The notes beneath the pieces were generated by a model that saw only the letters and a list, made by a program, of their open reading frames with translations, was not told the origin of the DNA and searched no databases. Positions 25,268 to 35,964 of a stretch of DNA of 64,000 nucleotides are shown one piece after another. Positions within the stretch are counted from its first letter, which is position 1. Each line of letters begins with the position of its first letter. The translations under genes and the position numbers were made by a program. The stretch is from CAZSBB01 sp964605235 (GTDB lineage Bacteria > Planctomycetota > Phycisphaerae > Phycisphaerales > Phycisphaeraceae). Location: contig CAZSBB010000032.1 in NCBI GenBank assembly GCA_964605235.1, forward strand, positions 1-64,000, read 5' to 3'.

Positions 25268-28200
25268 GCTATGTTCCCCGGCCGCAGCGGCCGGACCAGC
25301 AATTTCCGCAGCACCGCCAGCAGCGTGGAAGCCGGGGTGAGGTAATTCGCCGGCGGGCGGTAGTACACCGTGCGCTCGTCGATCAGACTCACCCGCCCCG
25401 GCGCGCCGACAAACAGCGGTTCCAGGCGGGTGAAGGCCTGGGTGGTGAAAATCAGGTCCGGGCCTTCGAGCTTGAGCTTCTCGATTTCCAGCAGCGTGCA
25501 GGCGATGCGCAGCTCCGCGAGGTCCAGGAAGCTCTGCGCCCCGGCGGGGGGTGGGCCGTAGGCATCGCGCAGATCCCGGGCGACGGCATCGAGCTGTTCG
25601 AGACTCTCCGCGCGGCTGAGCCGGCGGTACGCTTCCATGCGGAATTTGTCCGACGCGATGTACGCCTTGGGCAATGAGCCGGTCAGCGGCAATTCCAGAT
25701 GCGTGCGCGCCGCTTCGATGATCGGCTCATGCCGCAGCTTCTTGGTCGCCTGTTCGAGCAACTGGCAGTACATCTCATAACCCACGGCCGCGATGTGCCC
25801 AGACTGCTCGGCGCCCAGCAGGTTGCCCGCGCCACGGATTTCCAGATCGCGCATGGCGATCTTGAACCCCGCCCCCAGCATGGCGTACTGCTCGATGGCG
25901 CGCAGCCGCTGGAGCGCCTTGTCCGTGATGGTGCGTTTTTCGGGCAGCAGCAGGTAGCAGTAGGCGCGATGCTTGTACCGGCCGACGCGCCCGCGCAACT
26001 GATGCAGCTCGGCGAGGCCGAAGTGGTCCGCCTCGTTGATGAACATGGTGTTGGCGGTGGGGATGTCGATGCCGGATTCAATGATGGTGGTGCAGACAAG
26101 AATGTCCGCCTGCCGCCGAATGAAGCGCAGCATGACCTTTTCCAGGTCGCGCGGCGCCATCTGCCCGTGCCCGATGATGATCTTGGCGCTGGGCGCGAGC
26201 GTCTGCAATTCGTCGGCGACCGACTGGATGTTGTGCACCCGGTTGTGCACGAAATACACCTGGCCTTCACGATTCAGCTCACGCACAATCGCCTGCTGCA
26301 CGCGCTTGCGGTTGTACGGGATCACCTCGGTGACGATCGCCCGGCGGTCCATGGGGGCGATGGTCAGCGAGCTGATGTCGCGCAGGCCGAGCATCGCCAT
26401 ATGCAGCGTGCGCGGGATGGGCGTCGCCGAGAGGGTCATCACGTCGGCGGTCAGACGGAATTGCAGCAGCTTGTTCTTGTGCTCGACGCCGAAGCGCTGT
26501 TCCTCGTCGATGATGACCATGCCCAGGTCGGCAAAGCGCACATCCGCGCTGAGCAGGCGATGCGTGCCGATGATGATGTCCACCTGCCCGGCGGCGACGG
26601 CCTCCAGCACTTTGCGCTGCTCGCCGGCGGTCTTGAACCGGCTGAGCGATTCCACGCGGAACGGGTACTCCGCCATGCGGTCGCGGAAGGTGCGCTCGTG
26701 CTGTTCCGCCAGCACCGTGGTGGGCACGAGCACCGCCACCTGTTTGCCGGCCTCGACGGCTTTGAACGCGCCGCGAATGGCGACTTCGGTTTTGCCGAAA
26801 CCCACATCGCCGCAGATCAGCCGATCCATCGGCTGATCGCGCGCCATGTCGCGCTTCATCGCAGTGATGGCCGCCAACTGGTCTTCGGTTTCCTCATAGG
26901 GAAACTCGGCTTCAAACTCATGCTGCCAGGGCGTGTCCTCGGGATAGCGAATGCCCGGCATCGACGCGCGGGCGGCTTGAATCCGCAGCAGTTCGGCGGC
27001 GAGGTCCTTGACCGCCTCGGCAACCTGTTCCTTCTGTTTGGCCCACCGTCGCCCGCCCAGCGTGCTCAGCGGGGGCACGCCCTGAAAGCCGCCGACGTAT
27101 TTCTGCACCAGGTCAATCTGACTGACCGGCACATGCAGTGTCGCCCGCCCGGCAAACTCGAGGGTGAGGTATTCCTCGCTGCTGCTGTCGGCGCCTTTGC
27201 CCTTCATCGGCCGCAGGCCGACGAAGCGGGCGATGCCATGGTCGCTGTGCACCACATGGTCGCCGACGTTCAGGTCCAGAAACGCATCGGCGACGCGCGC
27301 CATCTCGGCGCTCTGACCCAGCGCGCCCAGCTTGCGAATGCGCCGCCGCGCCTGGAAGCGATGGAACAGTTCCTGATGCGGCAGCACCAGCAGATCGCCG
27401 GCAGGATGAATCTGGACGAGCCCCGACCGTGAGGGTGGGGTCTGGGCTGGCGGGTGGTCAAGCGGCGGCTGCGCCGCCACCCCTTGCTGACGCGCGGGGC
27501 TCGTGACTTGCTCGGCTTCCCACACGAAGCCGCGGTGCAGATAGCCGACTTCCAGCACGATGTCAGCACGCGCCGCCGGGGCGTGCTGGCCGAGCAGTTC
27601 GAGCAGGCGCTCGCGCTCCGCCGGCTGGGGGCACAGCACCACCACGGGACGGTAGTTTTCGTCGGTGGTTTGCGCGCCCAGCTCGGCGACGGCCTTGGCG
27701 GCATTCTCGTCATAGCTGGGCAAGGGACGCACGGGGATGCGCACGGTCGCGGCCTTGGCGTTGGTGGAACGGCTGTACTGATTGAACTCCGCGTGGGGGC
27801 GTTTGGTCAGGGCTGCGAAAACGGTGGCGGGGGCATAGATGCCGACGGGGTTGCTCAGCCGTTCGTAGTAGCCGCGCGCCTGTTCCGCCAGTTCCATGGT
27901 TTCATGCAGGATGACGATGGTCTGCGGGTGCAGGAGCGTCCACAGCGCGGTGGTGCGGTCATCGCGTTGCAGTTGATCGAAGCGCGCGCCCAGCAGTTGG
28001 ACTTGTTGGAGGCGGTCGCCGGAGCCGAGCGTGTCGGGATCGACGCGGCAGAGGGTGTCGATCTCATCGCCAAAGAAGTCGACGCGCACCGGGCCGGTGG
28101 CGAGGGTGGCGGGTTCATCGCTGGGGTTGCCCGAGTCGGAGGGGGCGACGACGGTGGCGGGGGGGTAGAGGTCGACGATGCCGCCGCGCACGGCAAACTG

Positions 28201-28767
28201 GCCGGGAGTTTCGATGGCGTCAACGCGCTCGTAGCCGGCGCTGGCGAGCCAGTCGAGCAAGGCGGCGGGGCTCAGGCGCCCGCCGACGCGCAGCTCCAGG
28301 CACCAGTCGCCCAGCGCATCAGGCTGCGGGACTGCCTGCATGAGTGCCTGCACGGGAGCAACAAGCACCTGCGCGGTCGGTGCTTTGCCTACTTCACCCG
28401 CCAGCCGGCGCACGGTCGCCAGACGTTCCGCCAGCAGGTCGAGGCTGACCGAGGATTCGCCGGGCAGCACTTCCAGCGCGCCAAAGCGCCGCGCGGGAAG
28501 GGTGACGCCAGCCTGTTCGAACAGCGCCAGGTCGTCCACCGCTTCATCGGCATCATCCAGATGCGGCACGACCAGCAGCACCGGCCGCGCCAGCCGCTGG
28601 GCGATCACCCCGGCAAGCAACGTGGTGCTGCTGCCCTGACTGCCGATGGCGGCGACGGCGGGACGCTCGCCGGTGGTGAGTCCAGCGGTCAATTGCTGGG
28701 CGCAGGATGAGGTCAGCAGGCGATGCAGCCAGTGACGGGCAGCGGGATTGGCAGCGGAGTCAGTCAC
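25258..28767 (-). CDS. mfd: Transcription-repair coupling factor Mfd
   Basis: A 1169-residue SF2 translocase that displaces stalled RNA polymerase and recruits nucleotide-excision repair. A UvrB-homology module is N-terminal (FAVRGGIVDLYPP), the RNA polymerase-interacting domain is near residue 500 (NVGDHVVHSDHGIARFVG), and the RecG-like motor holds ICGDVGFGKTEVA, IDEEQRFGVEHK, LSATPIPRTLHM and the TRG region. The start is GTG at 28765-28767, overlapping the TGA of the upstream acetyltransferase gene. Residues about 422-452 are encoded by a composite repeat element (27412-27507) that also occurs between genes near 42.7 kb. It falls just before the polymerase-interacting domain, so the core is intact. 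Confidence 0.95.
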   Translation of the reverse strand: MTDSAANPAARHWLHRLLTSSCAQQLTAGLTTGERPAVAAIGSQGSSTTLLAGVIAQRLARPVLLVVPHLDDADEAVDDLALFEQAGVTLPARRFGALEVLPGESSVSLDLLAERLATVRRLAGEVGKAPTAQVLVAPVQALMQAVPQPDALGDWCLELRVGGRLSPAALLDWLASAGYERVDAIETPGQFAVRGGIVDLYPPATVVAPSDSGNPSDEPATLATGPVRVDFFGDEIDTLCRVDPDTLGSGDRLQQVQLLGARFDQLQRDDRTTALWTLLHPQTIVILHETMELAEQARGYYERLSNPVGIYAPATVFAALTKRPHAEFNQYSRSTNAKAATVRIPVRPLPSYDENAAKAVAELGAQTTDENYRPVVVLCPQPAERERLLELLGQHAPAARADIVLEVGYLHRGFVWEAEQVTSPARQQGVAAQPPLDHPPAQTPPSRSGLVQIHPAGDLLVLPHQELFHRFQARRRIRKLGALGQSAEMARVADAFLDLNVGDHVVHSDHGIARFVGLRPMKGKGADSSSEEYLTLEFAGRATLHVPVSQIDLVQKYVGGFQGVPPLSTLGGRRWAKQKEQVAEAVKDLAAELLRIQAARASMPGIRYPEDTPWQHEFEAEFPYEETEDQLAAITAMKRDMARDQPMDRLICGDVGFGKTEVAIRGAFKAVEAGKQVAVLVPTTVLAEQHERTFRDRMAEYPFRVESLSRFKTAGEQRKVLEAVAAGQVDIIIGTHRLLSADVRFADLGMVIIDEEQRFGVEHKNKLLQFRLTADVMTLSATPIPRTLHMAMLGLRDISSLTIAPMDRRAIVTEVIPYNRKRVQQAIVRELNREGQVYFVHNRVHNIQSVADELQTLAPSAKIIIGHGQMAPRDLEKVMLRFIRRQADILVCTTIIESGIDIPTANTMFINEADHFGLAELHQLRGRVGRYKHRAYCYLLLPEKRTITDKALQRLRAIEQYAMLGAGFKIAMRDLEIRGAGNLLGAEQSGHIAAVGYEMYCQLLEQATKKLRHEPIIEAARTHLELPLTGSLPKAYIASDKFRMEAYRRLSRAESLEQLDAVARDLRDAYGPPPAGAQSFLDLAELRIACTLLEIEKLKLEGPDLIFTTQAFTRLEPLFVGAPGRVSLIDERTVYYRPPANYLTPASTLLAVLRKLLVRPLRPGNIAKG
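27412..27507 (-). repeat. Composite REP5 element inside mfd
   Basis: On the minus strand the element runs ACGAGCCCCGCGCGTCAGCA, then a GGCGGCGCAGCCGC core, and ends CCTCACGGTCGGGGCTCGT. The ends form an inverted GAGCCCCG/CGGGGCTC pair. The same order of blocks appears at 42638-42730, with matching length. Here it is in frame with mfd and contains no stop. Confidence 0.85.
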
Positions 28768-29330
28768 GAGGCAGTTGGTCGCGCCGAGCCGCGCACGCTC
28801 AGGAGCACCGGCACTTCCACGCTGGCGGGGGTGACCGGCTCGGGTCGGGGCATGTCCACCTTGGGCACATCCAGATCGCGCACCATGGCGATCTCATCGC
28901 ACGCATGATTTTTGGGGCAGCGGGCGCATTCGCTCCAGACCTTCATCGGCAACGCCTGCCGATCGAGCACGACAAAGCCCAGCTTTTCAAAAAACACCCG
29001 TTCGTAGGTCAGGGTCATCAGCCGCGCCAAGCCCAGGTTGCGGCCCTCGGCGACCACGGCTTCGACGAGCTGCCGGCCCAGCCCGCGTCCGCGCATGCTG
29101 GGGGCGACCGCCAGCGAGTACACCTCGGCGAGATTGCCCCAGATGATCGCCAGGCCGCAGACGCCCACGACTTTCTGCTCGCCATCGATGGTTTCGACGG
29201 CGACGACGAAATCACGGGTGTGCTCGTAGAGGAACTCGAGCGAGCGGTGGAGCATCAGGCCGTATTCGGCGCAGTCGTTGATGATCCGCCCCAGGGCGGG
29301 GACATCGGCAACATGGGCACGGCGGATCAT
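28764..29330 (-). CDS. GNAT acetyltransferase, short-form N-acetylglutamate synthase-like
   Basis: A 188-residue GNAT protein. VAPSMRGRGLGRQLVEAVV is the acetyl-CoA loop, and KVWSECARCPKNHACDE near residue 145 is the Cys-rich tail seen in short ArgA-type N-acetylglutamate synthases, which start arginine synthesis. The C-terminal 25 residues are Pro/Val-rich and probably unstructured. AGGAA lies 7 bases before the ATG at 29328-29330. Its stop overlaps the GTG start of mfd, so the two genes are translationally coupled although their roles are unrelated. The substrate assignment is by family resemblance. Confidence 0.8.
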   Translation of the reverse strand: MIRRAHVADVPALGRIINDCAEYGLMLHRSLEFLYEHTRDFVVAVETIDGEQKVVGVCGLAIIWGNLAEVYSLAVAPSMRGRGLGRQLVEAVVAEGRNLGLARLMTLTYERVFFEKLGFVVLDRQALPMKVWSECARCPKNHACDEIAMVRDLDVPKVDMPRPEPVTPASVEVPVLLSVRGSARPTAS

Positions 29331-29483
29331 GGTCAATTCCTGAACAACAAACGACAAAGTGCTGAATTATACGGACGGTTGAGCCGAGGATTTTTTCAGA
29401 GGAATTATTCGCCGCCGCCCTCGGTTGAATCGTACGTTTTTCAATGTCGGACGGACACAACCGCCGGCCGCGGAGCCTGACCC

Positions 29484-29657
29484 ATGATGCAGCACACTTC
29501 CCCCATGCAGCTCGGACGACTCGCCGCCAGCTCAAGCGTAGACTCGCTGCTGCGGCAGCTTACGCCGGCGCAACGGGCGCTGCTGAACATCACGGTGTTT
29601 CAGGTTCGGTCGCTGGGTCGGGAGGTCGCGCCGGCTTTGGTGGCGCGGCCGGTGTAG
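29484..29657 (+). CDS. Small hypothetical protein, 57 residues
   Basis: This short frame begins MMQHTSPMQLGRLAASSSVD and continues through an amphipathic stretch, LLRQLTPAQRALLNITVFQV, to a TAG at 29655. GGAG stands about 9 bases before the ATG. Residue composition (Leu, Gln, Arg balance, single Ile-Thr-Val-Phe strand) is more protein-like than the surrounding shadow frames. It is the only candidate gene between the divergent acetyltransferase gene and the LapA-like gene. I recognise no family. Confidence 0.4.
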   Translation: MMQHTSPMQLGRLAASSSVDSLLRQLTPAQRALLNITVFQVRSLGREVAPALVARPV

Positions 29658-29723
29658 GTCGCGCTGAACAACCCAATCCTGTTAGCCGCCTTTGCCGACC
29701 GCGCGCCCATAGACCGGGCCGGG

Positions 29724-29948
29724 TCAGGGCCGAGGCGGCTTGTTCATTAGCCTGCCCGCCACCAGCAGCCCCAGCACAAAGCCCACCCCGGTCGCCAGAA
29801 AGAGCAGCAGGGCGCGGGGCATGGTGACCGTCAGAAACAGAAACCTGGTCTCCACGGCCTGGGTGTTCTGAAAGATCACCACCAGCACCATCACGGCCGC
29901 GACGACCGCCAGCGCCAGCTTCCATTTACTTCCGGCGGCGGGCTGCAT
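29724..29948 (-). CDS. LapA/DUF1049-family membrane protein
   Basis: A 74-residue protein with two membrane helices: residues 8-27 (LALAVVAAVMVLVVIFQNTQ) and 40-65 (MPRALLLFLATGVGFVLGLL). The FQNTQAVETRFLF link is typical of the LapA family, linked in other bacteria to lipopolysaccharide assembly. AGGAG lies 9 bases before the ATG at 29946-29948. It is divergent from the sugar isomerase gene. Confidence 0.8.
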   Translation of the reverse strand: MQPAAGSKWKLALAVVAAVMVLVVIFQNTQAVETRFLFLTVTMPRALLLFLATGVGFVLGLLVAGRLMNKPPRP

Positions 29949-30126
29949 GTCCAGGCTCCTGCGTTGATCCAACCGTGACCCGATCCACATATGCTCCGAC
30001 GTCCAAAACGCCGGCCACAATATTGTATCGGCTGGTACTATCCGCATTCGCCAACCTATTCGCCGCTCGGTGCGGGCGAAGTTACACTGGCGGCTGTTTC
30101 ACCGCCATCAAGGGGTCTACCACATC

Positions 30127-30969
30127 ATGATCAAAGCCATCAGCTACTGGTGTTTTCAGCACGGCCTGGCGGGGACGCACCCCATCGCCGACGCCTTGGC
30201 GGAAGCCAAAGCCGCGGGATTCGCCGGCGTGGAGCTGGCGGTCGGGCTCGGCGGCGCGCTGCACACCGGCACGTCCAAGACCGATTGCCTCAAGCTGCGC
30301 AAGACCATCGAAGCTTCGGGCGTGCAGGTGCAGACCGTGGCCGCCGGGTTGACCTGGGCGGTCAATCCCACCAGCAACGACAAAGCGACCCGCGCCAAGG
30401 CGATCAAGCTGCACGCGGCCGCGCTGGAGCGCGCCGGCTGGCTGGGCGCCCAGTCGATGCTGATGGTGCCCGGCGTGGTGCGCAGCCCGATCTCCCCGGA
30501 CATCGTGCGGTATGACCACGCCATCGAACGCTGCCGGGAAGCCGTCAAACGCCTGCTCGACACCGCCGAGAAGGTCAACGTCGAGCTGTGCCTGGAGAAC
30601 GTGTGGAACGGCATGTTCTACTCGCCGCTGGAACTGCGTGACTTCATCGACAGCTTCAAGTCCAGCAAGCTGGGCGTGTACTTCGACGTAGGCAACGGGC
30701 TGGGCTATCACCAGTACCCGCCGCACTGGATCGAACTGCTCGGTGCGCGCATCAAGCGGGTGCACATCAAGGACTACACGGAAAACTTCAACTGGACCGG
30801 CGGGTACATGTTCTGTGCGCTGGGCCAGGGCCAGGTGCCGTGGAAGGAAACACTGGCGGCGCTGCGGAAGATCGGCTACGACAAGACGCTGGTCGCCGAG
30901 ATGCTGCCGTGGGATCCCTGCCTGCTGGCGCGCACCAGCGCGGAGATGGATGTGCTGATGAAGCTGTGA
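30127..30969 (+). CDS. Sugar phosphate isomerase/epimerase (AP-endonuclease 2-like TIM barrel)
   Basis: A 280-residue TIM-barrel protein of the xylose-isomerase-like superfamily. Putative metal ligands are Glu in ELCLENVWNG, Asp in YFDVGN, His in VHIKDY and Glu in VAEMLPWD near the C-terminus. These proteins act in sugar or inositol catabolism, and the exact substrate cannot be read. AAGGGG lies 12 bases before the ATG. A Gfo/Idh/MocA oxidoreductase follows on the same strand after 208 bases, a common pairing in sugar pathways. A decayed REP3-like unit lies near 31025 in the gap. Confidence 0.87.
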   Translation: MIKAISYWCFQHGLAGTHPIADALAEAKAAGFAGVELAVGLGGALHTGTSKTDCLKLRKTIEASGVQVQTVAAGLTWAVNPTSNDKATRAKAIKLHAAALERAGWLGAQSMLMVPGVVRSPISPDIVRYDHAIERCREAVKRLLDTAEKVNVELCLENVWNGMFYSPLELRDFIDSFKSSKLGVYFDVGNGLGYHQYPPHWIELLGARIKRVHIKDYTENFNWTGGYMFCALGQGQVPWKETLAALRKIGYDKTLVAEMLPWDPCLLARTSAEMDVLMKL

Positions 30970-31177
30970 AGCGGGTGACGAGCCGAACACCATGATCGTA
31001 CGACGGCATGATCATGCCCATTTCGCCCCCGGCGAGTCGCCGAGGGCTAAGTGAACCGCCTGAAGCCAGTGCAGTTGGGCATTCCCCCCAAAGCTCAGGA
31101 TTCCAGGCGGTCAGTTTTCGAGCAGAAATTCAAACGGGCGAACCATCGCCAACGCAACATTCTCAGGAGTGATGAAC

Positions 31178-32191
31178 ATGACCAAGGTCGGCGTGATCGG
31201 ACTGGGCATGATGGGCGGAACCCATCTGGACGTGTACGCCAAGCTCAAGGGTGCGAAGGTGGTCGCCGTCAGCGACGCCAACCCGCAGCGACTGGCGGGC
31301 ACGCAGAAGGCGGCGGGCAACGTGAAGGGTCAGGCCCAGGGCGGCTTTGATCTGAGCAATCCCAAGCTGCGCAAGTACGACGAAGGCATGGACCTGATCG
31401 CGGACCCGGACATCGAGTTGGTGGACATCTGTCTGCCGACGCCGATGCATGTGGATTATGCCGTGGCGGCGCTCAAGGCGGGCAAGCATGTGCTGCTGGA
31501 GAAGCCGGCGGCGCGCACGAGCAAGGAAGCCGCCAAACTGGTGGAGGCCGCGAAGAAAGCCAAAGGTTTGTGCATGATCGCCATGTGCATGCGCTTCTGG
31601 CCCGGTTGGGACTGGCTCAAGACCGCCGTGGAAAAGCAGACCTACGGCAAGGTGCTTGCCGCCCACTTCCGCCGCGTGGCGAACCACCCCGGCGGCCCGT
31701 TCTATTCCAACGGCGAAGCCTGCGGCGGGGCGGCCCTGGACCTGCACATTCACGACACCGATTTCGTGCAGTACCTGTTCGGCATGCCGCGCAGCGTCAG
31801 CAGCGTTGGTTACAGCCGGATCACCAGCGAGATCGACCACCTCGTCACCACCTACGAGTACGACCACGTGCCCATGGTGGTCGCCGAGGGCGGCTGGGCG
31901 ATGAGCCCGGGCTTCGGCTTCTCCATGCGCTACACGGTGAACTTCGAGGACGCCACGGCGATCTTCGACATCGGCGCGCCGGACCCGCTGTTGCTGGCGC
32001 GCAAGGGCGCGTGCAAGCCGGTCAAGCTGGCGCCCAAGATGGGCTATGAGCTGGAAATCAAGTACTTCCTCGACTGCATCGCAAAGAAGAGCAAGCCCAG
32101 CGTGGTGACGCTGCAGGATGCCGCCAACTCGGTGAAGATCGTGGAAGCGGAAGTCAAGAGCGCCCGCACCGGCAAGACGGTGAAGCTGTAA
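31178..32191 (+). CDS. Gfo/Idh/MocA-family oxidoreductase
   Basis: A 337-residue NAD(P)-dependent dehydrogenase. The Rossmann motif VGVIGLGMMGGTH is at the N-terminus, LLEKPAART contains the conserved EKP nicotinamide contact, and LDLHIHDTDFVQYLFG holds the catalytic-domain His-Asp signature. Members oxidise inositols or sugars; the substrate here is unknown. The ATG at 31178 was chosen because CAGGAG lies 8 bases upstream; an ATG two codons earlier is also possible. An intrinsic terminator follows at 32228. Confidence 0.9.
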   Translation: MTKVGVIGLGMMGGTHLDVYAKLKGAKVVAVSDANPQRLAGTQKAAGNVKGQAQGGFDLSNPKLRKYDEGMDLIADPDIELVDICLPTPMHVDYAVAALKAGKHVLLEKPAARTSKEAAKLVEAAKKAKGLCMIAMCMRFWPGWDWLKTAVEKQTYGKVLAAHFRRVANHPGGPFYSNGEACGGAALDLHIHDTDFVQYLFGMPRSVSSVGYSRITSEIDHLVTTYEYDHVPMVVAEGGWAMSPGFGFSMRYTVNFEDATAIFDIGAPDPLLLARKGACKPVKLAPKMGYELEIKYFLDCIAKKSKPSVVTLQDAANSVKIVEAEVKSARTGKTVKL

Positions 32192-32227
32192 GCCACACTT
32201 GAGCAGCAACCAGGTCAGCAATCCAAC

Positions 32228-32258
32228 CCACCTTGTTCATCATGAGCAAGGTGGTTTT
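32228..32258 (+). terminator. Intrinsic terminator after the oxidoreductase
   Basis: CCACCTTG and CAAGGTGG form a perfect 8-bp stem with an 11-base loop, followed by TTTTCATTT. Confidence 0.8.
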
Positions 32259-32285
32259 CATTTGGGGCTGCGATGGCCAAGCATT

Positions 32286-32573
32286 TGTAGGTCCGGGCTG
32301 GCCCTCACTCTTACCCACAAGTCCCCAAACCCTCGTTTTCACGGTAAAAACAAGGATTGCACTACGTAAACGGGGGCTTGAGAATAGGCAAACTACAACT
32401 GCCCGGACCTTGCAGAAATCAGCAGGCCGCCCTGATGGCTCTCGAAGGTGGCCCAACAAGTGAATCGACAGGGCTGGTGAAGCACCATAAAAAGATGTGG
32501 GTAAGAGTGAGGGCTGGCCCGGACAGGGAATGGCGCTGCGTGGTAGATCGTGTCCGGGCCAGCCCGGACCTAC
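32286..32573. repeat. REP2 inverted pair split by an insertion
   Basis: The left unit TGTAGGTCCGGGCTGGCC (32286-32303) continues as CGGACA after 32519. The right unit TGTCCGGGCCAGCCCGGACC then TACA lies at 32551-32574. The 216 bases between the two parts of the left unit are a mobile element plus one copy of the duplicated target. The gap between genes (32192-32615) contains nothing else except the terminator. Confidence 0.85.
32304..32511. mobile_element. 208-bp MITE-like element
   Basis: The ends are perfect 16-base inverted repeats: CTCACTCTTACCCACA (32304-32319) and TGTGGGTAAGAGTGAG (32496-32511). The flanks are a perfect 8-base direct repeat, GGCTGGCC, at 32296-32303 and 32512-32519. 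Removing the element and one flank restores an uninterrupted REP2 unit, which shows a real insertion event. The interior encodes no supported protein. An 8-bp duplication fits several transposase families (for example IS66, IS256 or IS1595), and I do not assign one. Confidence 0.88.
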
Positions 32574-32615
32574 AGGAAGTCTGCCCCCGGTTCAGCGTTG
32601 TGCGAGCGCAAATAA

Positions 32616-33301
32616 TTACTTCCCCCGACAGCGCGGCAGGAGCCACTGCATGAGTTCGCAGGCGTGATGGGCGATGTGCCGGGCGCCGCTGTCGCGCAGC
32701 TCCGGTTCGTCGCGGAAGCCCCAGGTGACGCCGATGGGGAAGAACCCCGCGCCCACCGCGGTCGCCATGTCCACCTTGGTGTCGCCGACGTACGCCCACC
32801 GCGCCGGCTCGATGCCGATTTCCGCTGCCACCTGCAGCGCGCTGGTGGGGTCCGGCTTGAGCGGCACGCCTTCCTGATGACCGCGCACTGCCGCCCACGG
32901 CCAGCGGTGATACAACAGTTCGATCACCTGCACGGTTGCCGGGTGGGGCTTGTTGCTCAGCACCGCCATGGGCACGCCCGTAGCCACGAGCGCATCAAGC
33001 AACTCCGGCACCCCCGCATACGGGCGCGTCTGGTCCAGACTGTGCTCCGCGTAGTACGCACGGAAAGCCGCCTTGCCCTGCGCCACTTCCGCAGCACTCA
33101 GCGGCGGCTGGGCTGCGTGTTCGATCAGGTATTCCAGGCCCTGCCCGGCGAGGTAGCGATAGTCCAGCAGTGCCCGCGCAGGACGACCCACCGCCTCCAT
33201 CGCGTGGTTGCCCGCCGCGGCGATGTCCGCCAGCGTGTCGGCGAGCGTGCCGTCCAGATCGAACATCACGGCTGCGAACGGTTGCGTTTCAACAGCACTG
33301 C

Positions 33302-33305
<4 letters not shown>
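32616..33305 (-). CDS. HAD-family phosphatase, phosphoglycolate phosphatase-like
   Basis: A 229-residue haloacid-dehalogenase hydrolase with all four motifs: FDLDGTLADT (I), VLSNKP (II), a Lys in LKPDPTS (III) and YVGDTKVDMATA (IV). The four-helix cap between residues 30 and 95 is the Gph/PGPase type. Substrate is probably phosphoglycolate or another small phosphoester (inference). The start is GTG at 33303-33305, overlapping the glnS stop as GTGA, so the two are coupled. Confidence 0.85.
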
Positions 33306-35125
<1,820 letters not shown>

Positions 35126-35258
35126 GGCAGGGGCAGCTCCTGAAGGATGCGATGCAACAATCCCGTCGCCCGGCGGCCAGCCTTCCGCCCGACCGGATAA
35201 GCCGGGCATTGTAGCGGGCGATGCGGGTTTGAGGGGCTGAGCACGTGGCAAGGGATGA

Positions 35259-35392
35259 ACGAGCCGGAAGCGTGAGCGACGGGGAGCGTCACCATACACC
35301 GGGGGCGCCAGGTCAACAGGAAAACCATTGGGTCGCCATGCGCCCTGCCCGTCGCTGACGCTTCCGGCTCGTCGCTGGCGCTTCCGGCGCGT
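35259..35392. repeat. REP1 inverted pair with an extra decayed unit
   Basis: A left unit at 35259-35283 (ACGAGCCGGAAGCGTGAGCG, then ACGGG) faces a right unit at 35348-35372. A third, shortened unit (CGCTGGCGCTTCCGGCGCGT, 35373-35392) follows at once. Confidence 0.85.
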
Positions 35393-35422
35393 AGCTGGCG
35401 CGATGTTGCCCGGATTGCAGCG

Positions 35423-35809
35423 TCAGCGTTGCTCAGGGCTCTGGGCGTCCACCGCATGGGCTTTGAGATCATCCAGATCGACGAACTCGAGCACCGCCAT
35501 GTGGGTCGCGCGCAGCACCACCGGCGGCGCCACGCCCGCATCGAGCGCTTCCTTCCAGCGCGCGGCACACAGGCACCAGCGGTCGCCGGGAGTCAGCCCG
35601 GGAAAACCATACTCCGGCGCCGGCGTGGACAGGTCGTTGCCGCGCTCCTTGCTGAAGGTGAGGAACTCGGCGGTCACCTGGGTGCAGACCACATGCACGC
35701 CCAGATCGCCCGGCCCGGTTTCGCAGCAGCCGTTGCGAAAGAAGCCGGTCATGGGGTTGAGGGAACACGTTTCGAGCTTGCCACCGAGCACATTTCTGCC
35801 GCCGGGCAT
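35423..35809 (-). CDS. DUF2237-family protein
   Basis: A 128-residue protein of the DUF2237 family: NVLGGKLETCSLNPMTGFFRNGCCETGPGDLGVHVVC (read as adjoining blocks), FLTFSKERGNDLSTP and FPGLTPGDRWCLCAARW are all characteristic. Several conserved cysteines suggest metal or redox chemistry, but the family has no established function. AGGAG lies 8 bases before the ATG at 35807-35809. Confidence 0.85.
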   Translation of the reverse strand: MPGGRNVLGGKLETCSLNPMTGFFRNGCCETGPGDLGVHVVCTQVTAEFLTFSKERGNDLSTPAPEYGFPGLTPGDRWCLCAARWKEALDAGVAPPVVLRATHMAVLEFVDLDDLKAHAVDAQSPEQR

Positions 35810-35964
35810 GATTGCAACTCCTGGGCTAAAGCAGCCGGGAAACCCATCATAGTCGTCCGTCGCCGGCAAGTCCGCGCCGTGGATTTATCAAAATGGAATA
35901 ATCCCCGGCAGGACGCCGTTGATCTGGTTGCCTATGTTTTCCTGTGGTCATAAGCGAATCGCCC

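Noticed and set aside
32233..32463. Short frames in the gap after the oxidoreductase gene
   Set aside because: They run through the terminator, REP2 and the MITE, and start at no ribosome site.
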